From contig JALSQX010000060.1 in NCBI GenBank assembly GCA_026985075.1, positions 62,001 to 126,000 of the forward strand: a stretch of DNA of 64,000 nucleotides, in the 5' to 3' direction. Positions 26,381-34,869 of the stretch are shown here, piece after piece. The notes beneath the pieces are model-generated. The model saw only the letters and a list, made by a program, of their open reading frames with translations, did no database searches and was not told the DNA's origin. This DNA comes from Blastocatellia bacterium (lineage in GTDB: Bacteria > Acidobacteriota > Blastocatellia > HR10 > J050). The position numbers were made by a program, and so were the translations under genes. Numbering within the stretch: the first letter of the stretch is position 1; each line of letters starts with the position of its first letter.

Positions 26381-27522
26381 GGACATCGTAATGGATAGTA
26401 AATCGGACCTTCCGTCTCAGCAATATGCTGAAGAATGAGAGGCGGTTCTCCCTCAACGAGCGCCTCAATATGCCTCATCGTGGTTTCTCGAAATCGCGCT
26501 CGCACCTCTTGATGAAACTCCCCATCGAGACCGGCTAAATCACCAAATGCTCTGAGCAGATTAGCATACAGCTCGGCTCCATATTCGATGCGTTGGCGAT
26601 CACTCCACTCCATGAATGTCCGATATAACGTTATTTGGATATCACCAGCGCGTTCAGCCGTCGCCCGCATTTGATGGATGGAAAGTGGCTGAATGATACC
26701 ATCACAAAAGGTGAACACGTTTTGTGCTCGAATCAACCCCTCATATTCTCGAGGTTCCGTTCGAAGTGTTCCAAAGAGATCGAACCGCAGCCGGAGATTG
26801 TGAACGCGCATTGCACGGATGATATTCGCATATGGCAATCGAGTTCCCTTCCCCGTCCAAGAGTAAAAGTCTTCTTGAAGCCCTACCAGCTCTTTGATGA
26901 TCAGTTGATCCCCCCCTGAGAGTGCATACGGTCCATGGTGAAAGACACCCACACGTGCCTCCCCATTCAGAACAAACGTGAATAGCTCAATCGTTGCAAT
27001 AGTCCGTCGAATCCACCGACGCTCATCATCGCTGTAATCAGAATGCAAGCAAGCCGCCACTTCGCCTACCGCTCGAGGGGGCAATATCGGGATGGTGAAT
27101 CCGGCCTCGTCAGGTAGTAGTTTCCTGTCATTTCGATAAGCGCGCACCACACGAGTCCAGAAATCGAGGATGAACGCTAACTCCCTTGGATCATCATCTC
27201 TTGCTTCACCTCGCAAAATTGCTTGTTGGCGACCATTAAAGTACCCGAGTAGAAGGGAATTCAAGTTGATGTAGTTAGGCAGTCCTCCCAGTCGCTTCAT
27301 CCTCATTCCCAGTTGCTCTGGCGTCACTCGTTGACATATGCGCTGCAGTAGCGCATACATGTGTTCGTAATAACAATAGCTACCTATAATCAATCGTCCA
27401 GGGAGATTAAAAAGGGGGGAGAATTGCCTCGATCTTTGTTGCTCGCGAAAAAAACGGCGAACGCTCTCGCCGTAGAGGTGAATGAGCTGATTCACTCTCT
27501 CCCGGTGTAACAGCAGAGTCAT
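26377..27522 (-). CDS. Protein of unknown family, tandem paralogue B
   Basis: 381 residues, not recognised, clearly homologous to the preceding product: EQLGMRMKRLGGLPNYI, YFNGRQQAIL, FILDFWTRVVRAYRND, FHHGPYALSGGDQLIIKELVGLQEDFYSW, and YGAELYANLLRAFGDLAG. The sequences differ enough that the two may have distinct roles or form a heterodimer. The start at 27522 aligns with paralogue A; an ATG at 27567 would overlap the upstream gene by 35 bases. No catalytic motif known to me is present. Being conserved as a pair inside a carboxylase/ETF operon, they are good candidates for new enzyme subunits. Confidence 0.75.
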   Translation of the reverse strand: MTLLLHRERVNQLIHLYGESVRRFFREQQRSRQFSPLFNLPGRLIIGSYCYYEHMYALLQRICQRVTPEQLGMRMKRLGGLPNYINLNSLLLGYFNGRQQAILRGEARDDDPRELAFILDFWTRVVRAYRNDRKLLPDEAGFTIPILPPRAVGEVAACLHSDYSDDERRWIRRTIATIELFTFVLNGEARVGVFHHGPYALSGGDQLIIKELVGLQEDFYSWTGKGTRLPYANIIRAMRVHNLRLRFDLFGTLRTEPREYEGLIRAQNVFTFCDGIIQPLSIHQMRATAERAGDIQITLYRTFMEWSDRQRIEYGAELYANLLRAFGDLAGLDGEFHQEVRARFRETTMRHIEALVEGEPPLILQHIAETEGPIYYPLRCP

Positions 27523-27532
27523 ACCCCAATCT

Positions 27533-28486
27533 TCAAATGGTGAACTGAAGGAGATCCGGCCGGTCATCGACAGTCCTGAAACTCCAATTCAAACATCCAT
27601 ATCCTTTCAATCCACGGCATTCATACTCTGCCATACTGAAAAGCATGTGGTCATGGCGGTGAAGCCACCAATGAGATGTATCGATGATTCCCAGAGGCCT
27701 GCCTCGAAGCTCAACGGAGCGTCCCCGAATATCCGTCAGAAGGGCCCGCACTATCTCGATGGATTTCCAGCGACGCTCGCTCCAGGTGATGTCTAAGCGA
27801 GCTGATTGGAGAACAGTGCGACTCGCGCCTTGATGAACATAACCATATAGCTGTTGCCGACCATCTATGAAGGTGAACAGCGCAGCATTGGTGACCAAAT
27901 CTGGACTGAACGGCGACCAAAGGATGATATAGCTTCGCAATTGAGTCCGAGCACCCCACCCCCACATATGGTCGCGCATTCCTAGAGCCGAGATCTCGAT
28001 CTGTTCGCCATCCAAACAAATCCACCCCCGATATTGCCCCATCTGGTCGAAATGCCGACTTTGTTCCCCCGATCTCGTTCGTTCCATCCACAGCCTCGAT
28101 TCAGCCCAACTGTAGGGAGCATGGAGCGCTTCGAATAATAAATCTCCCTGCAACTCCGAACTGTCGTAGCGCAACCGCCACCGGTGAAACGGCTCGATCA
28201 AGTCCAGCTTCAGTGGTCCGAAACAAAGACGCTCACTCCCAATATCACGTGGAATAGTGTAATCCATCTTCATGAACCGGTAACGCACGTTTCCACCTTC
28301 GAAAACATAACATGTGAGATCAGCAACTCCTCTGTTGGGAAACACGCCCTGATAGACCTGGAATTGTATTCCGACCGAGGGGTCGAAAAACTCAAAATAC
28401 CATGCCTCACGCCACCACTCTTCAGGTCCCACCGGATGAATGGAATCAGCGTTCTCCTCGATGCCAATGAGCGGGAATCTCGCCAT
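27533..28486 (-). CDS. CrtC/AttH-like lipocalin-type protein (paralogue 2)
   Basis: 317 residues, homologous to the product of 16830-17762. Shared blocks: SIHPVGPEEWWREAWYFEF, IPRDIGSERLCFGPL, DQMGQYRGWI, GMRDHMWGWGAR and LKGYGCLNWSF. The pattern is an all-beta protein with two related halves, as in hydroxyneurosporene-synthase-like proteins. Enzymes of that fold hydrate hydrophobic isoprenoids; other members are unassigned. Having one copy near each end of the same operon suggests two related substrates or a two-subunit protein. The ATG at 28486 lies 10 bases after the etfA stop. Confidence 0.65.
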   Translation of the reverse strand: MARFPLIGIEENADSIHPVGPEEWWREAWYFEFFDPSVGIQFQVYQGVFPNRGVADLTCYVFEGGNVRYRFMKMDYTIPRDIGSERLCFGPLKLDLIEPFHRWRLRYDSSELQGDLLFEALHAPYSWAESRLWMERTRSGEQSRHFDQMGQYRGWICLDGEQIEISALGMRDHMWGWGARTQLRSYIILWSPFSPDLVTNAALFTFIDGRQQLYGYVHQGASRTVLQSARLDITWSERRWKSIEIVRALLTDIRGRSVELRGRPLGIIDTSHWWLHRHDHMLFSMAEYECRGLKGYGCLNWSFRTVDDRPDLLQFTI

Positions 28487-28496
28487 CACACAATGA

Positions 28497-29483
28497 TCAA
28501 GCACTGCTTTCCTGTTTTAGCTCTTCGATTAAAACAGGGATGACACTTCGGTAATCTTCCACCACGCCGATATCTGCGACTTTGAAAATTGGCGCCTTGG
28601 GATCCGTATTGATGGCCACAATCGTTTTGGCTCTCGTGATCCCCACCAAATGCTGACTGGCACCGGATATTCCAACGGCGATATAAAGATCGGGAGCGAC
28701 TTTCTTCCCCGTTTGACCAATCTGCCAACTCATTGGAGCCCACCCGGCGTCACAGGCCGCCCGAGACGCCCCAACCGCACCACCGAGCAACTCAGCCAAC
28801 TCCTTTAACAAAAGGAAACCCTCTGGTCCCCCTAATCCTCTGCCGCCGCTGACGATGATCCGGGCCTCCTCCAATTTCGCGTCACTTGACTCTTCGACGA
28901 TTCGGTCGATGACCTTTGTTCGCCGTAACGATGGCTCAATCTCAATGGTGAGTCGATGCACTTCACCAGTAGTTTCACTGACGGCATTCAGTGGTTCAAA
29001 ACTCCGCGGCCGTAAGCATATGGTAACCGGAGGATTGTGAGCCACCAATATTGTCTCCGCCTTACCCCCATAGACTGGTTTCGTTATCTGAACATGGCCC
29101 CCACTCACACCTTGCAATTCCGTACAGTCGATCACCATTGCCGATTTCATTCTATAGGCGAGCCGAGGTGCTAATTCTAGACCTATCGAGTTGCCGGCAA
29201 AAATGCACACATGGGGATGCGCGACCTCGACCACGCCCTCGAGTGCCTTCAAATAAGGATCGGCCGAATACTCAACCAACTCGGGGTGATCAACCACAAA
29301 GACCTTCGAAGCTCCACACACTAAGACTTGCCGGCTCAGGGCGCAAGCACGGGGAGCGATCAAGGCAACGGCCCATTGCCCATTCAACTGCGAGGCTAAT
29401 CGTTGGGCCGCCCCCATCACCTCCTTCTCTGCGCGACCGACGGTGTCAGCTCGCGGTACGAGGATGGCAAGCACATTTTGCAT
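28497..29483 (-). CDS. etfA: Electron transfer flavoprotein alpha subunit
   Basis: About 328 residues. The C-terminal FAD domain is diagnostic: VSGGRGLGGPEGFLLLKEL, GASRAACDAGW, QIGQTGKKVAPDLYIAVGIS, GASQHL, IVAINTDPKAPIFKVADIG. The N-terminal domain is a Rossmann-like half (NVLAILVPRADTVGRAEKE). ETF carries electrons from acyl-CoA dehydrogenases to the quinone pool; the membrane partner is probably the FeS protein at 59191-61224. An ATG at 29483 is used, but a TTG at 29492 lies at a better distance from AGGGGAGATC. It is cotranscribed with etfB. Confidence 0.95.
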   Translation of the reverse strand: MQNVLAILVPRADTVGRAEKEVMGAAQRLASQLNGQWAVALIAPRACALSRQVLVCGASKVFVVDHPELVEYSADPYLKALEGVVEVAHPHVCIFAGNSIGLELAPRLAYRMKSAMVIDCTELQGVSGGHVQITKPVYGGKAETILVAHNPPVTICLRPRSFEPLNAVSETTGEVHRLTIEIEPSLRRTKVIDRIVEESSDAKLEEARIIVSGGRGLGGPEGFLLLKELAELLGGAVGASRAACDAGWAPMSWQIGQTGKKVAPDLYIAVGISGASQHLVGITRAKTIVAINTDPKAPIFKVADIGVVEDYRSVIPVLIEELKQESSA

Positions 29484-29506
29484 GTCAACCAAGATCTCCC
29501 CTCATC

Positions 29507-30313
29507 TTAGATTATATGCATTTCTCTAAGTTTATGCAGTAATCGGATCGCTTTTTCTTTCCCCACCTCTCCTTCAATGAAAGAGCATCTCTTGTTCACC
29601 TCCGGGATATACATATCTCTGAGTTGGAGGGTCACATGAGCATCCCTGACAGCGGAGACATCTATGCCCAATTCCATTATGTTCCATATCGGTATCTCCT
29701 TGCGAAAGGCCATCATACTATCTCTCACTTTGGGAATACGAGGGACGTTCGTTTCATCATTGGTCACTGTTGCAATAGCCGGCCTTTGGCACTTGACGAC
29801 CTCCCACCCATCATCGGTTTGCCGACGCATGATAAAGTGCTCACCATCAATATCGATCCGGGATACAAAAGTGGCACAGGGCCAACTCAACTCTTCGGCT
29901 AGAAAGGATCCTACCTGCCCACCGTGCCAATCCCCAGCTTCTCGACCACAGAGAATCAGGTCAATGGGGGCCAACCGGCGTAGGGCCGCCGCTAAGATTT
30001 TAGCTGTAGCGAATGTATCGAGCTCTGGCATCCCTTCGTTGTTAATGAGAATAGCCTGGTCGGCGCGCAGAGATAGCGCTCTCCGTAATATGTCAATTGA
30101 TGAAGACGTGCCTATGGATATAGCCGTGATGCGGATATCACCTTCCGCCCGCTCGCGCATTTGAAGAGCAGTTTCCAACGCATTCTCATCAAAGATGTTC
30201 GTGACCAGATTGGCATTGCCCTGGATTATCCGCTTGCTTTCTCGATCGATGCGAAAATCCGCCAGTGGTATTTCCGGATCGATGATCGGCTTCAAGCAAA
30301 CAACAACATGCAT
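29507..30313 (-). CDS. etfB: Electron transfer flavoprotein beta subunit
   Basis: 268 residues. Typical blocks: MHVVVCLKPIIDPEI, NIFDENALETALQMRE, LRRALSLRADQAILI, LILCGREAGDWHGGQVGSFLAEEL, and the signature near residue 185-205 (KCQRPAIATVTNDETNVPRI). This subunit binds AMP in classical ETFs. The ATG is preceded by AAAGGAGAAGTGTATGC, and the gene is first in the region C operon. Acyl-CoA dehydrogenases at 37.6 and 44.7 kb are possible electron donors. I see no bifurcating-type partner in the window. Confidence 0.95.
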   Translation of the reverse strand: MHVVVCLKPIIDPEIPLADFRIDRESKRIIQGNANLVTNIFDENALETALQMRERAEGDIRITAISIGTSSSIDILRRALSLRADQAILINNEGMPELDTFATAKILAAALRRLAPIDLILCGREAGDWHGGQVGSFLAEELSWPCATFVSRIDIDGEHFIMRRQTDDGWEVVKCQRPAIATVTNDETNVPRIPKVRDSMMAFRKEIPIWNIMELGIDVSAVRDAHVTLQLRDMYIPEVNKRCSFIEGEVGKEKAIRLLHKLREMHII

Positions 30314-30602
30314 ACACTTCTCCTTTGCCAGTTTCTAACTAGAAGCGAAAACAGGGCCAAACGTCTTCTCGAAGGGTGTTGATCCAGCAGGAGGTTGCTT
30401 CAGTTCCCCGTGAGTGGGGGTGTTTTGCACCGTCGTAGTGGTTCTGTATTGCTGCGCGAATAAAGTCAAGCGCCATAATGTTCACGGTCGGCTCTCTTGT
30501 GAGCAATGATTCGGCTCGTATCAATTCCGCCTCAGCGCCTCTTCATTGACCTCACTACCCCACATAGGAAAACGCCGATTCTGAACGACTCAAAGCGCCC
30601 CC
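30314..30602. other. Gap between two operons, with a short stem-loop
   Basis: 289 bases between the thiolase stop and etfB. It should hold the promoter of the region C operon, but no convincing -35/-10 pair was found. A short stem-loop (CCCC, GTGAGT, GGGG at 30406-30419) lies in it. No gene is apparent. Confidence 0.4.
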
Positions 30603-31766
30603 TCATCGTCCTAGTATGACGACACACGCTACTGAGCCTGGTCCGCCGAGATTATGAACGAGTCCCAGTTCGGCGCCGGGTACTTGTCGTGGCCCCGCTT
30701 GGCCACGAAGCTGAGTGACAATCTCGTAAATCATCCGCACGCCACTTGCCCCAACGGGATGCCCAAAAGACTTGAGTCCACCACTGGGATTCACCGGCAG
30801 ATCTCCTTTCAGCGTACTATGCCCTTCCTCAATGAAGTAGCGACCTTCCCCCTTCTTACAGAAACCCAGATCCTCATAATTGGTGATTTCAGTCCACGTG
30901 AAGCAGTCATGTACTTCTGCGAGATCTATCTCCTGTCTTGGATTTTTGATGCCGGCCATCTCATAAGCCTGCTGGGCAGCTAGTTTCGTCGATCGAAAGC
31001 CGATATAATCGAACGTCGGATCAAAGTATGGTTTCCCCGTCATGACCGCCAAACCAATGCCCTTCACGAAAACCGGATCATCACGAAATGATCGAGCCCG
31101 GTCAGCTCGACAGAGAATGGCCGCTGCCGCGCCGTCGGTCGTGGGACAGCAATCATACAACCCAAAGGGATAAGCGATGATCGGTGCGTTGAGTACTTGC
31201 TCCTCAGTCACCTCCCTCTGGAAGTGTGCCTTCGGATTCAATGCGCCATTATGATGATTCTTCACGGCCACCTTGGCCAACACATGGCGATCCATACTAA
31301 ACTCATGAAAGTACCGATTCGCCGCTAAGGCGAATATCCCGGGGGCCGTGGAGCCAGCATCAAGATAAGGATGAACCCCTTCTCGCCGGAGGCCTCGCAC
31401 GGGGCGATCTTTCAGCTTTTCAGCTCCGATCACGAGCACTATCTCATAGAGACCAGCAGCTATAGCCAAGCAGGCATTACGGAAGGCATCCGTTCCAGTA
31501 GCACAGAAATTTTCCACTCGTGTGATGGGTTTACCATATAGCCGCAGAGCATCAGCCAATGTAATACTCGCTTTCCCTCCACCAAACCCGGGAGAGAATG
31601 TGCCCAGCCAAGCGGCTTCTATGAGCTCAGGATCAATGCCCGCATCTTCATAAGCCATCTGAGCAGCTTCTACCATCAGGTCCTGCAGGCTGTGATCATA
31701 TAGATCGCCAAACTTCGTACACCCAACTCCTACGATAGCAACTTTATCCTTTAAACTCTCAACCAT
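30603..31766 (-). CDS. Thiolase (SCP-x type acyl-CoA acetyltransferase)
   Basis: 387 residues. All three thiolase active-site parts are visible: the nucleophile cysteine C88 in RVENFCATGTDAF, the histidine in AEVHDCFTWTEI, and GGLKSFGHPVGASGVRM. It resembles sterol-carrier-protein-x type thiolases, which cleave branched or bulky 3-ketoacyl-CoAs. Its start follows directly after the stop of the HMG-CoA-synthase-like/DUF35 fusion gene (TAAATG, with GGAGAGATAA). That suggests a multi-enzyme complex like the archaeal thiolase-HMGCS-DUF35 one. It is the last gene of its operon. Unlike the two thiolase-like proteins at 46.8-49.1 kb it looks catalytically complete. Confidence 0.92.
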   Translation of the reverse strand: MVESLKDKVAIVGVGCTKFGDLYDHSLQDLMVEAAQMAYEDAGIDPELIEAAWLGTFSPGFGGGKASITLADALRLYGKPITRVENFCATGTDAFRNACLAIAAGLYEIVLVIGAEKLKDRPVRGLRREGVHPYLDAGSTAPGIFALAANRYFHEFSMDRHVLAKVAVKNHHNGALNPKAHFQREVTEEQVLNAPIIAYPFGLYDCCPTTDGAAAAILCRADRARSFRDDPVFVKGIGLAVMTGKPYFDPTFDYIGFRSTKLAAQQAYEMAGIKNPRQEIDLAEVHDCFTWTEITNYEDLGFCKKGEGRYFIEEGHSTLKGDLPVNPSGGLKSFGHPVGASGVRMIYEIVTQLRGQAGPRQVPGAELGLVHNLGGPGSVACVVILGR

Positions 31767-33164
31767 TTATCTCTCCTCCGGACGACATTTCCAATAATAG
31801 TGGTGTATCCCTCTCCCTTCGTTAAGACGTCTCAAAGTCAACTCGACTGGCATGCCAATCCTGATCGATTCAGGCTCAATATCCGTCATCTGTAAATATA
31901 ACCGCCCACCATCGTCCAAATCAACTACAGCCATCACCGTTGGCGGTATGGGGGAGGGTGTGAGAGTATCAGTCGTAAAGGTAAACACCCGTCCCCGCCT
32001 CCCAAGTCGAACCTCTTTGAGACTCTCTGTACTCCGGCAAGCGATACAGACACGCGTCATCGGGAATTGCCGCGTGCCACACTCCTCGCACTGCGTGCCG
32101 TAGAGTCGAATGTTCTGCCTCTCCTCTCTCCCATACAGGATATTGGAAATCTCTAAATTGTCTTCGTGATGGCGAAAGAATTCTCTCGCCTTACGAAACA
32201 ATTCATAGGACTTGAAGTGAATCGCCCAGCTCACTTGTTCTTCGATGGGATGATCAACCTGAAATTGATCGATGTGATCGGTCACCTCAAAAAGGAGGGC
32301 ATCAGCGCCATCCCCGTATCCCACCAGCAGGAGTTTATCATTGGGACGCGCCTCTTCGAGAGCAGCACTCAACAGAAGGAATGGCATAGAGCTACCAGTT
32401 ATACCTATGTGCTCGAAGAACGTTCTCTGAATCTGATTGGGTTGGAAGCCAGCCTGAGCCGCAAGTTTCAGATGAGATTCGCGATCGACGGGCGGCAGGA
32501 TAAGCTTGTCAATCTCCTCGGGGCGGAGTCCCACCCCTTTCAGAAGTTTGGAGAGTGCTTTGATCACGGCTTCCTGATATCCTCGCTGGAAAGTGAATTT
32601 GGACGCGAAGGATGTTACTCGCTCATCTTTGTCTCGCCTGACGATATCCAAAAAATCATCATAGACTGTAGCGCGTCCTATGTACTTAGCAATGACTCGA
32701 TCGCGACCAACGACGATGGCTGCTCCCGCATCCCCAAAAATTTGCTCCTCCACGGATTCAGGAGGTGCATCCCTTACATCAGCAGCTGCGATAACGATAT
32801 TAGTCAGATCTGAGGCGGCCACACTATCGAGAGCACAACTGAGAGCAATAGTTCCCGAGCGCACGGACCCGCCAAAATCGGCCACGGTGATTCCATCATC
32901 AAGATCGCAGGCAGCCGCAATTAAGCCGGCATTCAGTTTCTCCAAGTAGGGAGCTGTAGTGGAGGCAAAAAAGAGGCCATGACAAGAAGATACGTACCTC
33001 AGCCCCCATTGGACGGCATGTGTCGCGAGCGTGAGCGAATCCTCATCAAAGTTCACGGCAGTCCGTTCCCCCGTGAGCGCTCGCATGCCAAAAGCAGATG
33101 CGATCATCGCTCGGCTGATCCGATGACGAGGAATATACACAGCATGCGCTGTAATACCAATCAT
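31767..33164 (-). CDS. HMG-CoA synthase/KAS III-like protein fused to a DUF35 domain
   Basis: 465 residues. Residues 1-~325 have the thiolase-like fold of HMG-CoA synthases (IPRHRISRAMIASAFG, FASTTAPYLEKLNA, EEQIFGDAGAAIVVG). Where the synthase has its nucleophile cysteine, this protein reads VADFGGSVRSGTIAL, with no cysteine, so condensation by the usual route looks impossible. Residues ~355-465 are a DUF35 unit with the zinc ribbon CEECGTRQFPMTRVCIAC, followed by an OB-fold that usually binds CoA. In archaea the three proteins form a channelled complex with thiolase; here two are fused and the third is the next gene. It may be a scaffold or use different chemistry. Confidence 0.8.
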   Translation of the reverse strand: MIGITAHAVYIPRHRISRAMIASAFGMRALTGERTAVNFDEDSLTLATHAVQWGLRYVSSCHGLFFASTTAPYLEKLNAGLIAAACDLDDGITVADFGGSVRSGTIALSCALDSVAASDLTNIVIAAADVRDAPPESVEEQIFGDAGAAIVVGRDRVIAKYIGRATVYDDFLDIVRRDKDERVTSFASKFTFQRGYQEAVIKALSKLLKGVGLRPEEIDKLILPPVDRESHLKLAAQAGFQPNQIQRTFFEHIGITGSSMPFLLLSAALEEARPNDKLLLVGYGDGADALLFEVTDHIDQFQVDHPIEEQVSWAIHFKSYELFRKAREFFRHHEDNLEISNILYGREERQNIRLYGTQCEECGTRQFPMTRVCIACRSTESLKEVRLGRRGRVFTFTTDTLTPSPIPPTVMAVVDLDDGGRLYLQMTDIEPESIRIGMPVELTLRRLNEGRGIHHYYWKCRPEER

Positions 33165-33181
33165 ACTTTGTCCTTTCCCGT

Positions 33182-34858
33182 CTAAGATATCAACGTCTCA
33201 AGGAGATGCCCCTTGTCTATCTGTGTTCGCAATAGCTGTAATTCCTCCTCCGTGGGCAAGGGAGTGGTTTCGATCTCCTCTGGGATGATGAGTTCAAATC
33301 CCGTATTCTTTTGCACCTCTTCAGCGCTCACCCCAGGGTGAACCGATTTAAGGCGCATGCGCTTTGAAACAGGATCAAAATCCAACACTGCCAAATTCGT
33401 CACCACTAAAAAAGGTCCTGTGTCCTCATTGAGATCAAACCGCCGACGACTCCGTGGTCCATCAAGGTAGCCCACGCCAGAGATGAAATCCACTCGTTCA
33501 ACAAATGTCTGGCGAGTGTGATGGCGGAAGAAAGCCACCACCTTTTTCACACAAGGCGCGAATTCCAACCCTGCGCTGCCTGGTCCCCGGAGCTTGGGCG
33601 ATGACCGATCTCCCACATAAGCCAAGTTTACGTTTCCATATTGATCTATTTGTAATCCGCTAACAAACATGACATCAAACGACCCGTTTAATTCTAAATC
33701 GAACAAATGTTCTAACTCGAGAATTGCTTCTGCACTTGGAATTGTTTCCGGTGAATTGACAGACAGCGGCAGGACGGTCAACTGTGAATTCAATGCCACT
33801 GTTCCTCCCACCGTGAAGGAAAGATTAGGAGCATGCGTTAATTGAGCTAGTCGAACACCAGCCGCGACTTCCCAGCACCCTGTCCCGACACCTACGATAT
33901 CTCCATCTTCAAGTATGTGAGAGAGTACCGTGACGATCACCTCGGCTACTGACGGCGGAGAAGTCAACTTAACCTCTCTGACGCGGAGCGGCTCGGGCTT
34001 TTTCAGACCGCCCACCTTGCTCAGATATTCCTCCGGTTCACGCACTGAGAGAACAAACTGATCGAGGTACGCCCTAAATCCATCTTCGGTCTTGGAAGAT
34101 TTCAGATAGGAGCGGATATGTGACCGGTCAACCTCATAGAATGGCAGGCTAGAAGTGGGGTGGGCGCCACCATGGATGGGAACGACTTGATCAACCATCA
34201 TCGCCGGAATAGTTGTTGCCCGAGGCTCAGAACGAACCATTTCATGAGGAATTAACTCATCACAACTCGCAATCACACGGCGACCGGCGCGCGCCAACAG
34301 GGCATCTAAGAAGCCGGATCCCATATATCGGAGGTTCCCAAATCGATCACTTTGCTGCGCATGCAACAACACCCAATCGGGGTTAATGGCTGGCACGCAT
34401 ACGACTATCTCTCCAGTAAATGGGTTTATAGTCGTACGATATTCACTCGTCACACGAGCCATATCGGCCGCAGCGAAGCATCTGGGTAAAGCATAAAAGG
34501 GAGATCCGGAGGCCCCGGCTTTTAATCCAAATGCGAGGAATGCCTCTCCAATTTCCATTACATCCAGCGATCCCCTCTCGACGGCTCGACGGAAATTGAC
34601 CGCCAATCCCATCTCTTCCAGCGTCACAAAAGGAGAGATCAGGCGACGCACGCATCCTGCACCAATGAGCATATCCACCGGAAGGCCAGCCACCGGTGCG
34701 GTGACGAGAACGAGGTTTCGCTTTCGCTGACGAATCATTTCCCGCACCAAGGCCATGGGCGCGTTAAAATAAGATAATCCACCGATAGCCACGCAACTGC
34801 CATGTTCAATGGGTCTGATGACTTCTTCCAGCGATGTGGTTTTATCTTTTCGACTCAT
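33182..34858 (-). CDS. Fused alpha/beta CoA-transferase-family protein (IpdAB-like)
   Basis: 558 residues made of an IpdA-like half (to about 290: VIRPIEHGSCVAIGGLSYF, LIGAGCVRRLISPF) and an IpdB-like half (SVAEVIVTVLSHILEDGDIVGVGTG, QIDQYGNVNLAYVGD, KSVHPGVSAEEVQKNTGFELI). Members include acyl-CoA transferases, but M. tuberculosis IpdAB is a hydrolase that opens the last cholesterol ring. The fused form here parallels the separate genes at 41623-43328. It lies between a PaaK-like ligase and the HMGCS-like gene. A ring-opening or CoA-transfer role is open. The ribosome site is weak; the start is 11 bases after the ligase stop. Confidence 0.85.
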   Translation of the reverse strand: MSRKDKTTSLEEVIRPIEHGSCVAIGGLSYFNAPMALVREMIRQRKRNLVLVTAPVAGLPVDMLIGAGCVRRLISPFVTLEEMGLAVNFRRAVERGSLDVMEIGEAFLAFGLKAGASGSPFYALPRCFAAADMARVTSEYRTTINPFTGEIVVCVPAINPDWVLLHAQQSDRFGNLRYMGSGFLDALLARAGRRVIASCDELIPHEMVRSEPRATTIPAMMVDQVVPIHGGAHPTSSLPFYEVDRSHIRSYLKSSKTEDGFRAYLDQFVLSVREPEEYLSKVGGLKKPEPLRVREVKLTSPPSVAEVIVTVLSHILEDGDIVGVGTGCWEVAAGVRLAQLTHAPNLSFTVGGTVALNSQLTVLPLSVNSPETIPSAEAILELEHLFDLELNGSFDVMFVSGLQIDQYGNVNLAYVGDRSSPKLRGPGSAGLEFAPCVKKVVAFFRHHTRQTFVERVDFISGVGYLDGPRSRRRFDLNEDTGPFLVVTNLAVLDFDPVSKRMRLKSVHPGVSAEEVQKNTGFELIIPEEIETTPLPTEEELQLLRTQIDKGHLLETLIS

Positions 34859-34869
34859 TGTTCGTGAAC

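Noticed and set aside
30391-30420. Sequence resembling a single CRISPR repeat (CAGTTCCCCGTGAGTGGGGG)
   Set aside because: It occurs once, with no second copy or spacer and no cas gene nearby; it is best described as a short stem-loop.
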